Source: Oscillospiraceae bacterium (GTDB taxonomy: Bacteria > Bacillota > Clostridia > Christensenellales > Aristaeellaceae). From it: a DNA stretch of 64,000 bases. Shown here in pieces: positions 26,711 to 37,712 of the stretch. The notes beneath the pieces were generated by a model. It searched no databases. It was given only the letters and a program-made list of their open reading frames with translations, and was not told the origin of the DNA. The stretch is taken from assembly GCA_031270865.1 (NCBI GenBank), contig JAISWI010000063.1, positions 45,087-109,086 of the forward strand. The letters are read 5' to 3'. The first letter of the stretch is position 1. Every line of letters begins with the position of its first letter. Both the position numbers and the translations under genes were made by a program.

Positions 26711-26889
26711 GATTCGCGTCAGCGCGAATCCCCCCTTTGTTGATGGTATTGAGGTGCGGGGAGGGCTTCTCTGCCGATAAGGGTGTTAAGCGCCGCCCCT
26801 CTGTTTCCTGAGGGAGGCATCTCCCCTAAAGAGGTGGAGAAGGGCTTAGCTGCGCCGCTTTGGTGGGTTTGGTACGATTGACACGCTGT

Positions 26890-26960
26890 GCGCCGTTCCA
26901 AACCTCTTGTCGCCCCTTATGGGGAGATGTCGCCCTCTGGCGGCATAGGGGATGGCACCT
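26890..26960. repeat. Second locus of the 121-base repeat core
   Basis: Reads CCAAACCTCTTGTCGCCCC, then TATGGGGAGATGTCGCC and CTCTGGCGGCATAGGGG, the same orientation as the copy at 8826-8905. Together with 26723-26890, which also holds decayed pieces such as CATCTCCCCTAAAGAGG, it fills the gap between dapB and ftsH. Confidence 0.7.
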
Positions 26961-27081
26961 AATCCACCACAGTGGCAGAGGGGGCGGCGCCTAACCCACT
27001 ACAGTGGCAGAGGGAGCGGCGCCTAACCCACCACAGTGGCAGAGGGGACGGCGACTAACCCACTACAGTGGCAGAGAGGGC
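26954..27081. repeat. 32-base tandem repeat, four units
   Basis: Units at 26954-26985, 26986-27017, 27018-27049 and 27050-27081 follow GGCGCCTAACCCACYACAGT then GGCAGAGGGRGC. They abut exactly with no spacers. Differences are limited to a few bases per unit, indicating recent expansion. The rest of the stretch to 27189 holds no gene. Confidence 0.85.
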
Positions 27082-27189
27082 CTCGCTTACAACCATCGCG
27101 GCGGCATTCCATACCCCCTAGGGGGAGATGCTGCCGCAGTAGCAGAGCGGGCAACGAAAAGCGGGCGTCAGCGGGGCGATCCTTGTAGC

Positions 27190-29147
<1,958 letters not shown>

Positions 29148-29154
<7 letters not shown>

Positions 29155-29780
29155 GTTCCCTCCTTGGCGTCCCGCCCGCGCGGCTCGCCCGCTTGCGGCG
29201 CCTCCTCATCCATTTTTTGATAACAAGCGGGTTTTAATACGCCTATCACAGGCAAATTGCGGTAACGCTCGTCGAAGTCCAGCCCGTACCCCACGACGAA
29301 CAGGTCCTCTATCGTGAACCCGACGTAGTCCGGCGTGAGCGGGAGTTTCCTGCGCGTGGGCTTATCCAGCAGCGTGGCGATCCTGATAGACGCGGGCCGC
29401 CGCGCCAGGAGCATCCGCTTGAGGTATGTCAGCGTCAGCCCCGAGTCGATTATGTCTTCGACGATCAGTATGTGGCGTCCCTCGACGGGTTTATCCAGGT
29501 CCTTTAGCAGCCTCACCTGCCCGGATGAGCGCGCGCCCGCGCCATAGCTGGATGTGGCGATGAAGTCCAGCGCGACATGCCTGGGTATCGCCCTCAGCAG
29601 GTCCGATAGGAAAATACACGCGCCTTTGAGTATTCCTACCAAGAGAGGCTCGTCGCCCGGCTCATAGTCGCGGTCTATCCGCGCGCCCAGCTCACGCACC
29701 CGCGCCTGAATCGTACCTTCGGACAGCAGCACGCGCTCCAGGTCGCGCTCAAGCGGGTGGTCGGTCAGCGAATCATTCAT
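29148..29780 (-). CDS. hpt: Hypoxanthine phosphoribosyltransferase
   Basis: A 210-residue purine-salvage enzyme that makes IMP or GMP from hypoxanthine or guanine and PRPP. The PRPP loop ILIVEDIIDSGLT is at residues 104-116, and the base-binding end reads FVVGYGLDFDERYRNLP. The last ~25 residues are extra and low complexity (EEAPQAGEPRGRDAKEGTC). ATGA overlaps the tilS stop by four bases, which indicates coupled translation. Confidence 0.97.
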
Positions 29781-31126
29781 GCTATACTCCAGGGCGCGTC
29801 GCCGCGCCAGCGCAACATTACATATTCATCCATAACGGCGTCCGCCGCAACGCGAAGCCGCTCCGACGCGCCAACGCCCACGGCCCACAGCGCCTCGCCG
29901 CCAATCGCCAGCAGCGGCACGCAATCCCGGAACGGCTCGTCGACCTTGCGGTTGATGAGCGTGTCGCTCAGCAGCTGCCGCCCGCGCGAGCCGAACGGCG
30001 TCCACCAGTCGCCCGGAGAGCGTACGCGCCATACCGCCTGGTCCAGCAGTCCGCGCGGGATTACCTGCGAGAGCAGCCCGTCGCCGCGTTCGCGGCTGCT
30101 GGCGGGTTCGGCGTCGAGCGCCGGGCGATCGATGGCGGGCGTTCCGCGCGAATCCTCCGGGGCGAGTATGTGGAGCCTCGGCCCCACGCGTTTGGCGGAC
30201 CAGCCGCGCGGCAGGTTGGTCGTCGATCCGGGCGGCATGCCCAGCGTCTCCTCGATGTGCCGCGATTCCCACGGCTCGACATCCAGCCGACGCGGTATAA
30301 GCCTCAACGCCCGCGACGCGACCGCCGCGTGAAGACCGTACAGTCCGCCGATAAACGCGCCGTACGGCATGGCCGTGAACGCTTCGCCAAGGAAGGATAA
30401 AGCCAGCCCGTCCATGTAATCGTTGTCCCGAGCGGCCAGCGACGCGGTCCGCGCCAGCGCGGACGTCACGGCCGGATTGATCCGCTCCAGCAACGGCATC
30501 GCCTGATGGCGCAGTATCGCGCGTGGCTGGTTTGGATCGGCGTTCGTCGCGTCCTCGCGCCAGGGCTGGCCGATCTCGCGCAACGCGTCGCGCGGCATGC
30601 CAGGCTCTACGTCCAGCAGCGGCCTTATGTACATTCCCCGGACCGGGCGCATGCCCTCCAGACCCGACACGCCGCCGCCCCTTACTATGTGGAGCAGCGC
30701 GGTTTCCGCCTGGTCCGCCCGGTGGTGCGCCAGCGCGATCCGGGCCGCGCCTCGCTCGGCCGCGGCTTGTTCGAACGCCCCGTACCGAACGCGCCGCGCC
30801 GCGTCCTCCAGCCCGCCGCCATACCTACGCGCCGCCGCCGGAGCGTCAACGCGTTTAACCGTCAAGCGGACGCCCAGCCGTCCGCACAAATCCTCCACAA
30901 ACCGCGCGTCGTCCAGCGAATCCTGTCCGCGGATGCCGTGCTCGACGTGCACAGCTTCCAATTGATAGCCCATCCCCGGGGCTAACTCGCGCATCGCCAG
31001 CGCCAGCGCGACCGAATCCGCCCCGCCCGATACCGCCGCCAGCACCCGCGCGCCCGCCGGGACCATCCCGCGCGTGGCGAGCGCGGTCCCGACAAAGCCC
31101 GCCAGACGCTCAAACGCGCCTACCAC
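29777..31126 (-). CDS. tilS: tRNA(Ile)-lysidine synthase
   Basis: A 449-residue PP-loop enzyme that changes C34 of the CAT-anticodon tRNA-Ile to lysidine so that it reads ATA. The ATP-binding loop SGGADS is at residues 33-38. HVEHGIRG and ARIALAHHRADQAETALLH are typical of the N-terminal domain. The C-terminal lysidine synthase domain (about 370-440) includes FRDCVPLLAIGGEALWAVG. The start is GTG at 31126. The promoter's -10 ends only six bases upstream, so the mRNA is probably leaderless. Confidence 0.95.
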   Translation of the reverse strand: MVGAFERLAGFVGTALATRGMVPAGARVLAAVSGGADSVALALAMRELAPGMGYQLEAVHVEHGIRGQDSLDDARFVEDLCGRLGVRLTVKRVDAPAAARRYGGGLEDAARRVRYGAFEQAAAERGAARIALAHHRADQAETALLHIVRGGGVSGLEGMRPVRGMYIRPLLDVEPGMPRDALREIGQPWREDATNADPNQPRAILRHQAMPLLERINPAVTSALARTASLAARDNDYMDGLALSFLGEAFTAMPYGAFIGGLYGLHAAVASRALRLIPRRLDVEPWESRHIEETLGMPPGSTTNLPRGWSAKRVGPRLHILAPEDSRGTPAIDRPALDAEPASSRERGDGLLSQVIPRGLLDQAVWRVRSPGDWWTPFGSRGRQLLSDTLINRKVDEPFRDCVPLLAIGGEALWAVGVGASERLRVAADAVMDEYVMLRWRGDAPWSIA

Positions 31127-31132
31127 GGTTCT

Positions 31133-31161
31133 ATTGTACCCGCTCAGACGCCGGGGCGCAA
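31133..31161 (-). promoter_or_regulatory. Promoter of tilS-hpt-ftsH
   Basis: On the minus strand TTGCGC (31161-31156) and TACAAT (31138-31133) have a 17-base spacer. The predicted start site, about seven bases past the -10, falls on the GTG codon of tilS. The same TTGCGC -35 is used by the S10 operon promoter at 32029. Confidence 0.65.
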
Positions 31162-31189
31162 CCGGTTAGGACATGATTTGGCATCGATT

Positions 31190-31915
31190 TCACGCCTCGT
31201 TCGGATTCTTGACCAGCACGATCCGCCCGCAGTTCTCGCACTCGACCGATTCGGCGCCCATGCGTATCGAGCGCATCACCACGGCTGGCAGGTTCATATT
31301 GCACCCGCCGCATCGGTCCTCGGTCAGTATCGCGATGGGCGGTATCCTGTGCATTTTTATAAGTTTATACTTATCGATTAGCTCGGCGGGCACATCCTTC
31401 GCGGTCTGGGCCACCTGCCTGCGCAGGGATTCCAGGTACGCGCTGTGCTCCTTGAACTCGTTATCGTAGACGACCTTCAGCTTGTCGAACTCCACCTTTA
31501 CCCGCGCGGCCCGCACGCGCACCTCGTGCTGCTGCTTGGCGCGGATGTCGGAGTCCTTGCGGATCTTCTGCAGCTCCTGCTCCATGCGCCCGATCGCGTG
31601 CATCAGCTTCTGGCAGTAGTCCAGGGATTTCCGCGCGATGTCCAGCGATTCCGGCTCGGTCTCCTCAAGCGTCTCCTGCAGGTCGCGCAAGGATTCCTCG
31701 GCTTTGGCGGCGTCGGCGGTCAGCGCCGCCACGCGCTCGGCCATGGCCGCCAGGTCGGACTCGATCTTGCGCACCGCGTTCTGCTGCTCTAAGAGGAAGT
31801 CGCGGTCCTTGAGGAGCTTGAGGCGGCTGGGGTTGCCGCGCATCTCCCTCTCGAACCGATCGGCTTCCATATCGGCCAGTTGGTACTTCCATAACATGCT
31901 AAGCTCGTTACCCAT
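31190..31915 (-). CDS. Coiled-coil protein with C-terminal zinc ribbon (COG1579 type)
   Basis: 241 residues from the ATG at 31915, which follows GGGAGGGCG. Residues ~10-165 form a long coiled coil (LLEQQNAVRKIESDLAAMAE and later repeats). The end carries a C4 zinc ribbon: CGGC and CENC around NMNLPAVVMRSIRMGAESVE. This matches the family of C4-zinc-ribbon proteins described as possible nucleic-acid binders. In some actinobacterial and chlamydial cases the family has been linked to RNase-related or secretion roles; nothing specific can be claimed here. It has its own promoter, divergent from the S10 operon. Confidence 0.85.
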   Translation of the reverse strand: MGNELSMLWKYQLADMEADRFEREMRGNPSRLKLLKDRDFLLEQQNAVRKIESDLAAMAERVAALTADAAKAEESLRDLQETLEETEPESLDIARKSLDYCQKLMHAIGRMEQELQKIRKDSDIRAKQQHEVRVRAARVKVEFDKLKVVYDNEFKEHSAYLESLRRQVAQTAKDVPAELIDKYKLIKMHRIPPIAILTEDRCGGCNMNLPAVVMRSIRMGAESVECENCGRIVLVKNPNEA

Positions 31916-31971
31916 GCGCCCTCCCGTGAATCGCCCCGCGTCGCGGCGGATCAATAATGAAAACCCAGGAT

Positions 31972-32000
31972 ATTATACCTCACGCGCGGCCCTTTGTAAA
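31972..32000 (-). promoter_or_regulatory. Promoter of the zinc-ribbon gene
   Basis: On the minus strand TTTACA (32000-31995) and TATAAT (31977-31972) are 17 bases apart. It is divergent from the S10 operon promoter, with only 28 bases between the two -35 boxes. Confidence 0.75.
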
Positions 32001-32028
32001 CTTTCCCGGGAGGAATCTAAAAAAATAC

Positions 32029-32057
32029 TTGCGCGGCGGCCGGGGATGGGGTATAAT
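32029..32057 (+). promoter_or_regulatory. Upstream promoter of the S10 operon
   Basis: TTGCGC at 32029-32034 and TATAAT at 32052-32057 with a 17-base spacer. An A-run just upstream (32019-32027) could act as an UP element. The leader to rpsJ would be about 295 bases. Confidence 0.75.
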
Positions 32058-32063
32058 GAGAGA

Positions 32064-32340
32064 GTTGCTGACCGGGACAGCGTCCCGCCGGGGCGCGTTC
32101 CGCCAGTTCAAGGATATCGGGATAAGGACCGTCAGGTCCGAGTCCGCCAATGGGATGACGCGGCAGGTTACCGGTTGGCCGCCGGAGAATTGCCGCCGAC
32201 CATGCCCGGCAATCGGGCGGCGGCCCGGGCGCGGGTATCCCCCAGGCGGCGCGGTTGCGGGCGCCGGAAGGTTGGGATATGATACACACGGCGGTGTGTG
32301 ACGCGCGGGGCCGACCGGGGCGCGGGGCGGCGCCCCAATC
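32064..32340 (+). other. S10 operon leader
   Basis: About 280 bases without a credible gene. It includes a GC-rich hairpin around 32187-32221 (CCGCC and GCCCG pairing with CGGGC and GGCGG) and the second promoter. It could carry autogenous control, as in many bacteria, but no known L4 leader was recognised. Confidence 0.45.
32255..32283 (+). promoter_or_regulatory. Second, proximal promoter of the S10 operon
   Basis: TTGCGG at 32255-32260 and TATGAT at 32278-32283 with a 17-base spacer, giving a leader of about 70 bases to rpsJ. Confidence 0.6.
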
Positions 32341-32358
32341 AAAGGAGGAATCCAGCGG

Positions 32359-32667
32359 ATGGCCAGCCAGAAGATACGCATAAAGCTCAAGGCGTATGAG
32401 CACAACCTGATCGACCAGTCGGCGGAGCGGATCGTCGAGGCCGCGAAGCGCACGGGGGCGCGGATATCCGGCCCGGTGCCGCTGCCCACCGAGAAGGAGA
32501 TCGTCACGATACTGCGCGCGCCGCACAAATACAAGGACTCGCGCGAGCAGTTCGAGATGCGCACCCACAAGCGCCTGATCGACATCATGAACCCCACGTC
32601 CCGCACGGTGGACGCGCTGACCAAGATGGACCTGCCCGCGGGCGTGGAGATCGAGATAAAGCTGTAG
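32359..32667 (+). CDS. rpsJ: 30S ribosomal protein S10
   Basis: 102 residues, standard length. Signature stretches include [18 protein letters not shown] near the start and [12 protein letters not shown] later. S10 sits in the 30S head and also joins NusB in antitermination. First gene of the superoperon; AAAGGAGGAA precedes the ATG. Confidence 0.98.
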   Translation: MASQKIRIKLKAYEHNLIDQSAERIVEAAKRTGARISGPVPLPTEKEIVTILRAPHKYKDSREQFEMRTHKRLIDIMNPTSRTVDALTKMDLPAGVEIEIKL

Positions 32668-32690
32668 GCCGGGAGGAGGCGTTTTAGACC

Positions 32691-33395
32691 ATGGCTCAGA
32701 AAGTGAACGCCAAACCGGCGGGTTCGGCGAAACGGATCGCGACGAAGGCGATCGTAGGCAAGAAGATTGGCATGACCCAGATGTTTTCGCCGGAGGGCGT
32801 GCTGGTGCCCGTGACCGTCATCGAGGCGGGGCCTTGCCCCATCATCCAGAAGAAGACCGTCGAGTCGGACGGCTACGCCGCGCTCCAGGTCGGCTTCAGC
32901 GCGTACCCGGAACGCCGGGTGAGGAAGCTGGTAACCAAGCCCCTGCAGGGGCACTTTAAGAAGGCGGGCGTCGCCCCGACACGCCGCGTGCGGGAGCTGC
33001 GCCTCAAGAGCGTGGACGGGCTGGAGGTCGGCCAGAGCGTCACCGTGGATATCTTCAAGGCGGGCGACAAGGTCGACGTCAGCGGCGTGACCAAGGGACG
33101 CGGGTTCACCGGCGTCATACAGCGCTGGAACCAGCACACGGGCCCCATGGCCCACGGCTCCAAGTACCACAGGGGCGTAGGCTCCATGGGCGCGAACTCC
33201 ACGCCATCGCGCGTATTCAAGAATAAACACCTGCCCGGGCACTACGGCGTGGAGAAGGTGACGGCGATCAACCTCACTATCGCGCGCGTCGTGCCGGAAC
33301 GCAACCTGCTGCTCGTGCGCGGCGCGGTGCCAGGCCCCAACGGTGGGTACCTGACGGTGCGCGACACGGTTCGCGCGAGATCAAGGGGGAAGTGA
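32691..33395 (+). CDS. rplC: 50S ribosomal protein L3
   Basis: 234 residues. The conserved start [18 protein letters not shown] lies at about residue 19, so there is an N-terminal extension of some 17 residues ([20 protein letters not shown], basic) over most homologues. GTGAGCGGG-like loops and the tip segment [18 protein letters not shown] follow. L3 reaches towards the peptidyl-transferase centre. GGGAGGAGG precedes the ATG with a 12-base gap. Confidence 0.97.
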   Translation: MAQKVNAKPAGSAKRIATKAIVGKKIGMTQMFSPEGVLVPVTVIEAGPCPIIQKKTVESDGYAALQVGFSAYPERRVRKLVTKPLQGHFKKAGVAPTRRVRELRLKSVDGLEVGQSVTVDIFKAGDKVDVSGVTKGRGFTGVIQRWNQHTGPMAHGSKYHRGVGSMGANSTPSRVFKNKHLPGHYGVEKVTAINLTIARVVPERNLLLVRGAVPGPNGGYLTVRDTVRARSRGK

Positions 33396-33399
33396 GATA

Positions 33400-34026
33400 A
33401 TGGCAAAGGTTCCTCTTACCAGTATGGAGGGCTTGGTCGTGGGCGAGGTCGAGCTGAGCGACGAGCTGTTCGCCGCCCAGGTCAGCGTACCCGCGATGCA
33501 CCTGGTCGTGCGCTCGATCCGCGCGAATAAGCGCCAGGGGACCAAGTCCGCTCTGACGCGAACCGAGGTGCGCGGCGGCGGCAGGAAGATATACCGTCAG
33601 AAGGGCACGGGCAACGCCAGGCACCACGGCAACCGCGCCCCGCAGTTCAGGCATGGCGGCGTGGTGTTCGCGCCCAAGCCGCGTGACTTTGTCGTGGCCG
33701 TGCCGCGCAAGGTCCGCCGCCTCGCGCTCAAAAGCGCCCTCACCTGCAAGCTGCGCGACAACGAGGTCACCGTGCTCGACAGGCTGGAGCTGGACGCGCC
33801 CAAGACCCGCCTGATGGCCCGCGCGCTGGTCAGCCTAGGCTCGCCGCGCAAGGCGCTGATAGTGGTGTCGGAGTCCAACGAGACGTTGCTGCGGGCCGCG
33901 CGGAACATCCCGGGCGTGACGATGACCCACGTCGGCTCGCTCAACGTATACGATATATTGGCGCACGACCGCTTCGTTATCACCCAGGACGCCGCGCGCC
34001 GCGCCGAGGAGGTCTTCGCGTCATGA
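33400..34026 (+). CDS. rplD: 50S ribosomal protein L4
   Basis: 208 residues. The tunnel loop includes TEVRGGGRKIYRQKGTGNAR and the nearby RHGGVVFAPKPRDF. In other bacteria L4 also represses its own operon. It overlaps rplW by four bases (ATGA). Confidence 0.98.
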   Translation: MAKVPLTSMEGLVVGEVELSDELFAAQVSVPAMHLVVRSIRANKRQGTKSALTRTEVRGGGRKIYRQKGTGNARHHGNRAPQFRHGGVVFAPKPRDFVVAVPRKVRRLALKSALTCKLRDNEVTVLDRLELDAPKTRLMARALVSLGSPRKALIVVSESNETLLRAARNIPGVTMTHVGSLNVYDILAHDRFVITQDAARRAEEVFAS

Positions 34027-34319
34027 AGGACCCGCATGATATAATCCTCCGCCCGGTATTGACCGAGAAGGCGTACGACGGCTTCGCCGACAAGAAGTAC
34101 GTGTTCGAGGTCGATACGCGCTCCAATAAGATCGAGATCCGCCAGGCGGTCGAGTCGGTCTTTGGCGTGAAGGTCGAGAGCGTCAACACGCTGCGCACCC
34201 CGGGCAAGATGAAGCGGCAGGGCAAGACCCAGGGCCGCACGCCCGAGGTCAAGAAAGCGTATGTCACGCTCAAGGAAAGCTCCAAAACCATCGAGTTCTT
34301 CGACGGCATGGCGCAGTAA
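34023..34319 (+). CDS. rplW: 50S ribosomal protein L23
   Basis: 98 residues. The start DIILRPVLTEKAYDGFADKK and the loop KMKRQGKTQGRTPEVKKA are typical. L23 lines the tunnel exit and docks trigger factor and SRP. The start overlaps rplD. Confidence 0.98.
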   Translation: MKDPHDIILRPVLTEKAYDGFADKKYVFEVDTRSNKIEIRQAVESVFGVKVESVNTLRTPGKMKRQGKTQGRTPEVKKAYVTLKESSKTIEFFDGMAQ

Positions 34320-34337
34320 CCGAAGGGGGTAACGTGG

Positions 34338-35174
34338 ATGCCAACCAGAGTCTATAAGCCAACCTCCCCGGCCAGGCGCTTCATGTCGGTGCTGACGTTC
34401 GAGGAGATCACCAAGACCACGCCGGAACGCGCCTTGACCGAGCGCCTGCGCAAGAACGCGGGGCGCAACAAGCAGGGCAAGATCACCGTGCGGCACCAGG
34501 GCGGCGGCAACAAGGCCAAATACCGCGTCATAGACTTCAAGCGCGACAAGGACGGCGTGCCGGCCAAGGTCAACGCGATCGAGTATGACCCGTGCCGCTC
34601 CGCGTTCATAGCGCTGCTGTTCTACGCGGACGGCGAGAAACGCTACATCATCGCTCCGCAGGGGCTCAAGGTCGGCGACAGCGTGCTGTCAGGCCCCGGC
34701 GCCGACATCAAGCCCGGCAACGCGCTGCCGCTGGGGAACATCCCGCTGGGCACGCTGATCCATAACCTTGAGATCAAGCCGGGGCGCGGCGGCCAGCTGG
34801 TGCGCTCGGCCGGATTGTCGGCCCAGCTGATGGCCAAGGAAGGCGGCTTCGCGCAGGTGCGCCTGCCCTCCGGCGAGGTGCGTCGCGTGCCCATCGCGGC
34901 CAAGGCGACGATCGGCCCGGTGGGTAACAGCGACCATGAAAACGTCCGCGTCGGCAAGGCTGGGCGCAAGCGTCACATGGGCATACGCCCGACCGTGCGC
35001 GGCGTGGTCATGAACCCCTGCGACCATCCGCACGGCGGCGGCGAGGGCAAGTCCCCCGTGGGCATGCCGGCCCCCGTAACCCCGTGGGGCAAGGTCGCGC
35101 TGGGGCTTAAGACCCGCAAGCATAAGAAGTATTCCAACGGCATGATCGTCAAACGCGCCAGCCGCAAGCGATAG
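34338..35174 (+). CDS. rplB: 50S ribosomal protein L2
   Basis: 278 residues, full length. RNA-binding features include [19 protein letters not shown] and the functionally essential His region [16 protein letters not shown] near the C-terminus. L2 helps subunit association and peptidyl transfer. Confidence 0.98.
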   Translation: MPTRVYKPTSPARRFMSVLTFEEITKTTPERALTERLRKNAGRNKQGKITVRHQGGGNKAKYRVIDFKRDKDGVPAKVNAIEYDPCRSAFIALLFYADGEKRYIIAPQGLKVGDSVLSGPGADIKPGNALPLGNIPLGTLIHNLEIKPGRGGQLVRSAGLSAQLMAKEGGFAQVRLPSGEVRRVPIAAKATIGPVGNSDHENVRVGKAGRKRHMGIRPTVRGVVMNPCDHPHGGGEGKSPVGMPAPVTPWGKVALGLKTRKHKKYSNGMIVKRASRKR

Positions 35175-35208
35175 GACGGGCGGTTCGCCGGATAAAAGGA
35201 GACGCGGT

Positions 35209-35487
35209 ATGTCAAGATCCATCAAGAAAGGCCCGTTCATCAGCGAGTCGCTGCTGAAGAAGGTCGCCGATTTGAACAGGGCGGGGCGCAAGAGCGTGAT
35301 CAAGACCTGGTCGCGGGCATCCACGATATTCCCGGATTTCGTGGGGCATACGGTGGCCGTGCACGACGGGCGCAAGCATGTCCCCGTGTACGTCACCGAG
35401 GAAATGGTCGGGCATAAGTTCGGCGAGTTCGCCCCGACGCGTACGTTCCGCGGTCACGCGGGCGAGAAATCCAGCGCCCGGAAGTGA
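35209..35487 (+). CDS. rpsS: 30S ribosomal protein S19
   Basis: 92 residues. [18 protein letters not shown] at the start and [20 protein letters not shown] later are characteristic. S19 works with S13 in the 30S head. Confidence 0.98.
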   Translation: MSRSIKKGPFISESLLKKVADLNRAGRKSVIKTWSRASTIFPDFVGHTVAVHDGRKHVPVYVTEEMVGHKFGEFAPTRTFRGHAGEKSSARK

Positions 35488-35518
35488 CGGGCATTAGCGT
35501 ACGGGAGGAGTGAACGCA

Positions 35519-35899
35519 ATGGCTACGAAATCGTCCGCGGCTCAGGGCGCGTTTCAGCAGGAGAAGAAATCCGCGCGGGCGGTCGCCAGACACGCGCGGA
35601 TATCCCCGCGCAAGGTCAAGATAGTCATCGACCTGATCCGGGGCAAGTCCGTCGACCAGGCGGCGGCGATACTGATGTACACCCCCAAGGCCGCCTCGCC
35701 CCTGGTGCTCAAGGCGCTGAACTCCGCCATAGCCAACGCGGAGAACAACCTGGAGCTTAACCGCGGCGACCTGTATGTGCAGCGGGTGTTCGCGGATCCC
35801 GGCCCGACCATGAAACGGTTCGTCGCGCGCTCGCGCGGCAGCGCTTCGCCTATGCTAAAGCGCACCAGCCACATCACCGTCGTCGTCGCGGAGAAATAA
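35519..35899 (+). CDS. rplV: 50S ribosomal protein L22
   Basis: 126 residues from the ATG at 35519, which follows GGGAGGAG; the in-frame GTG at 35510 overlaps that site and is rejected. [20 protein letters not shown] and the tunnel hairpin containing [20 protein letters not shown] are typical. The first ~18 residues (Ser/Ala/Gln/Lys rich) are an extension. Confidence 0.97.
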   Translation: MATKSSAAQGAFQQEKKSARAVARHARISPRKVKIVIDLIRGKSVDQAAAILMYTPKAASPLVLKALNSAIANAENNLELNRGDLYVQRVFADPGPTMKRFVARSRGSASPMLKRTSHITVVVAEK

Positions 35900-35911
35900 G
35901 GAGGCGCACCA

Positions 35912-36763
35912 ATGGGCCAGAAAGTCAACCCGCATGGCGCGCGAGTGGGCGTTATCCTTGATTGGAGCACGCGCTGGTACGCCAACAAGAAGGACTTCGC
36001 GAACTTCCTGGAAGACGACTGGAAGCTGCGCGACATGCTCAAGAAACGCCTGTACGCGGCCGGCGTCTCGCATATAGACATCGAGCGCAGCGCCAACCGC
36101 ATGACGGTCAACCTGTTCACCGCCAAGCCGGGCATCGTGATCGGCAGGGGCGGCGCGGGCGTGGAGCAGCTAAAGAAGGATATCGAGAAGTTCACGGGCC
36201 GCGCGGTTTCCCTTAACATCATGGAGATCAAGGCGCCCGATATCGACGCGCAGCTGGTGGCCGAGAACATCGCCCAGCAGCTGGAAAAGCGCATATCCTT
36301 CCGCCGCGCGATGAAGCAGTCGCTCCAACGCGCGATGAAGGGCGGCGCGAAGGGGATCAAGACGATGGTCTCCGGCCGCTTGGGGGGCGCGGACATCGCG
36401 AGGTCCGAGGGCTACCACGAAGGCTCAATCCCGCTGCAGACGCTACGCGCCAACATAGACTACGGCTTCTGCGAGGCCAAGACCACGTATGGGCGGCTGG
36501 GCGTTAAGGTATGGATATATAAAGGCCAGGTGCTGCCCAGCGCGAAGCGTCGCGGTGACCAGCCCCGACAGGAACTTCCCCCGCGCGAGGAGCGTCCCCG
36601 CCGCGAGACGCGCCCGCCCCGGCAGGACCGGTATGACCAGCGGGACAGGCCGAACCGCCCGGACCGGGCGGACCGCCAGGACCGTCCCGGCAGTCCTGAC
36701 CGTCCTAGCAGTCCCGACCGTATAGAACGTGTGGAAGGAGGCGCGGCCCATGTTAATGCCTAA
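35912..36763 (+). CDS. rpsC: 30S ribosomal protein S3 with RPD-rich C-terminal extension
   Basis: 283 residues, against about 210-230 in most bacteria. The canonical part is intact: [18 protein letters not shown], the KH domain with [14 protein letters not shown], and [13 protein letters not shown] near residue 205. After about residue 213 comes a 65-residue tail made of Arg, Asp, Pro and Gln, with many RPDR/QDR/SPDR units. It is probably disordered and faces the mRNA entry side. The tail overlaps the rplP binding site and its first codons by 14 bases. Confidence 0.95.
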   Translation: MGQKVNPHGARVGVILDWSTRWYANKKDFANFLEDDWKLRDMLKKRLYAAGVSHIDIERSANRMTVNLFTAKPGIVIGRGGAGVEQLKKDIEKFTGRAVSLNIMEIKAPDIDAQLVAENIAQQLEKRISFRRAMKQSLQRAMKGGAKGIKTMVSGRLGGADIARSEGYHEGSIPLQTLRANIDYGFCEAKTTYGRLGVKVWIYKGQVLPSAKRRGDQPRQELPPREERPRRETRPPRQDRYDQRDRPNRPDRADRQDRPGSPDRPSSPDRIERVEGGAAHVNA

Positions 36764-37214
36764 GCGCGTCAAGCGCCGCCGCGTCTTCCGCGGCAGGATG
36801 AAGGGCAAGGCCCACCGCGGGAACACCGTCACATACGGCGAGTTCGGCTTGGTCTCAACGGAGCCCGCGTGGGTGACCTCCAACCAGATAGAGGCGGCCC
36901 GTATCGCGCTGACCCGCTACACCAAGCGCGGCGGCCAGGTATGGATCAAGATATTCCCGGATAAGCCGGTGACCGAGAAGCCCGCCGAGACCCGCATGGG
37001 ATCGGGCAAGGGTTCCCCGGAATACTGGGTGGCCGTGGTCAAGCCGGACCGGGTGATGTTCGAGATAGCGGGCGTGCCCGAGACCGACGCGCGCGAGGCG
37101 CTGCGCCTGGCCTCGCACAAGCTGCCCGTCAAGTGCAAGATAGTAGCGAAGGCCGACGCGCGTGAATCCGCTAAGGAGGCGGCGGCCAGTCAGTCAGGCG
37201 GTGGTAGTGAATGA
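36750..37214 (+). CDS. rplP: 50S ribosomal protein L16
   Basis: 154 residues from the ATG at 36750, behind GGAAGGAGG at 36733-36741; the upstream in-frame start at 36729 is rejected. [17 protein letters not shown] and the active-site-near segment [17 protein letters not shown] are typical. The last ~15 residues ([13 protein letters not shown]) are an extra tail. It begins inside the rpsC gene. Confidence 0.97.
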   Translation: MLMPKRVKRRRVFRGRMKGKAHRGNTVTYGEFGLVSTEPAWVTSNQIEAARIALTRYTKRGGQVWIKIFPDKPVTEKPAETRMGSGKGSPEYWVAVVKPDRVMFEIAGVPETDAREALRLASHKLPVKCKIVAKADARESAKEAAASQSGGGSE

Positions 37215-37396
37215 AGGCGAACGCACTGCGCGATATGTCCGCCGAGGCGCTTAGCGAGAAGGTCAGGGAGCTTAAGGGCGAGCTGTTCAACCTGCGCTTC
37301 CGCCTGGCGACGGGACAGTTGGAGAACACGATGGCAATATCAAACGTCAAGCGCGACATCGCCCGCTGCAAGACCATCCTAAGGCAGCGGGCCTGA
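37211..37396 (+). CDS. rpmC: 50S ribosomal protein L29
   Basis: 61 residues, standard length. [20 protein letters not shown] and [13 protein letters not shown] are the expected helical pair. It overlaps the rplP stop by four bases. Confidence 0.97.
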   Translation: MKANALRDMSAEALSEKVRELKGELFNLRFRLATGQLENTMAISNVKRDIARCKTILRQRA

Positions 37397-37416
37397 GGCG
37401 GGGAGGAGGAAGGAAC

Positions 37417-37689
37417 ATGGCGGAACAGGCCGCTTTGAACAGGGGTATCCGCAAAACCCGCTCAGGGGTTGTGGTAAGCGATAAAATGGATAAGACCATC
37501 GTGGTCGCCATCCGTACCCGCGTGAAGCACCCGCTCTACGGCAAGATCATGAACCGCACCGCCAAGCTCAAGGCGCACGACGAGGGCAACGCGTGCGGCG
37601 TGGGCGACAGGGTGCTGGTAATGGAGACCAGGCCGATCAGCAAGGAGAAGCGCTGGCGCGTGGTCGAGATCATCGAGAAGGCGAAGTAA
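37417..37689 (+). CDS. rpsQ: 30S ribosomal protein S17
   Basis: 90 residues. The OB-fold start [18 protein letters not shown] and [19 protein letters not shown] are diagnostic. S17 is a primary 16S-binding protein. Confidence 0.98.
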   Translation: MAEQAALNRGIRKTRSGVVVSDKMDKTIVVAIRTRVKHPLYGKIMNRTAKLKAHDEGNACGVGDRVLVMETRPISKEKRWRVVEIIEKAK

Positions 37690-37712
37690 CAAAGCGAGGA
37701 GGGATTACCGAA

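Noticed and set aside
26954..27081. Possible CRISPR array (four 32-base repeats)
   Set aside because: The units abut without spacers and no cas genes are present; this is a simple tandem repeat.
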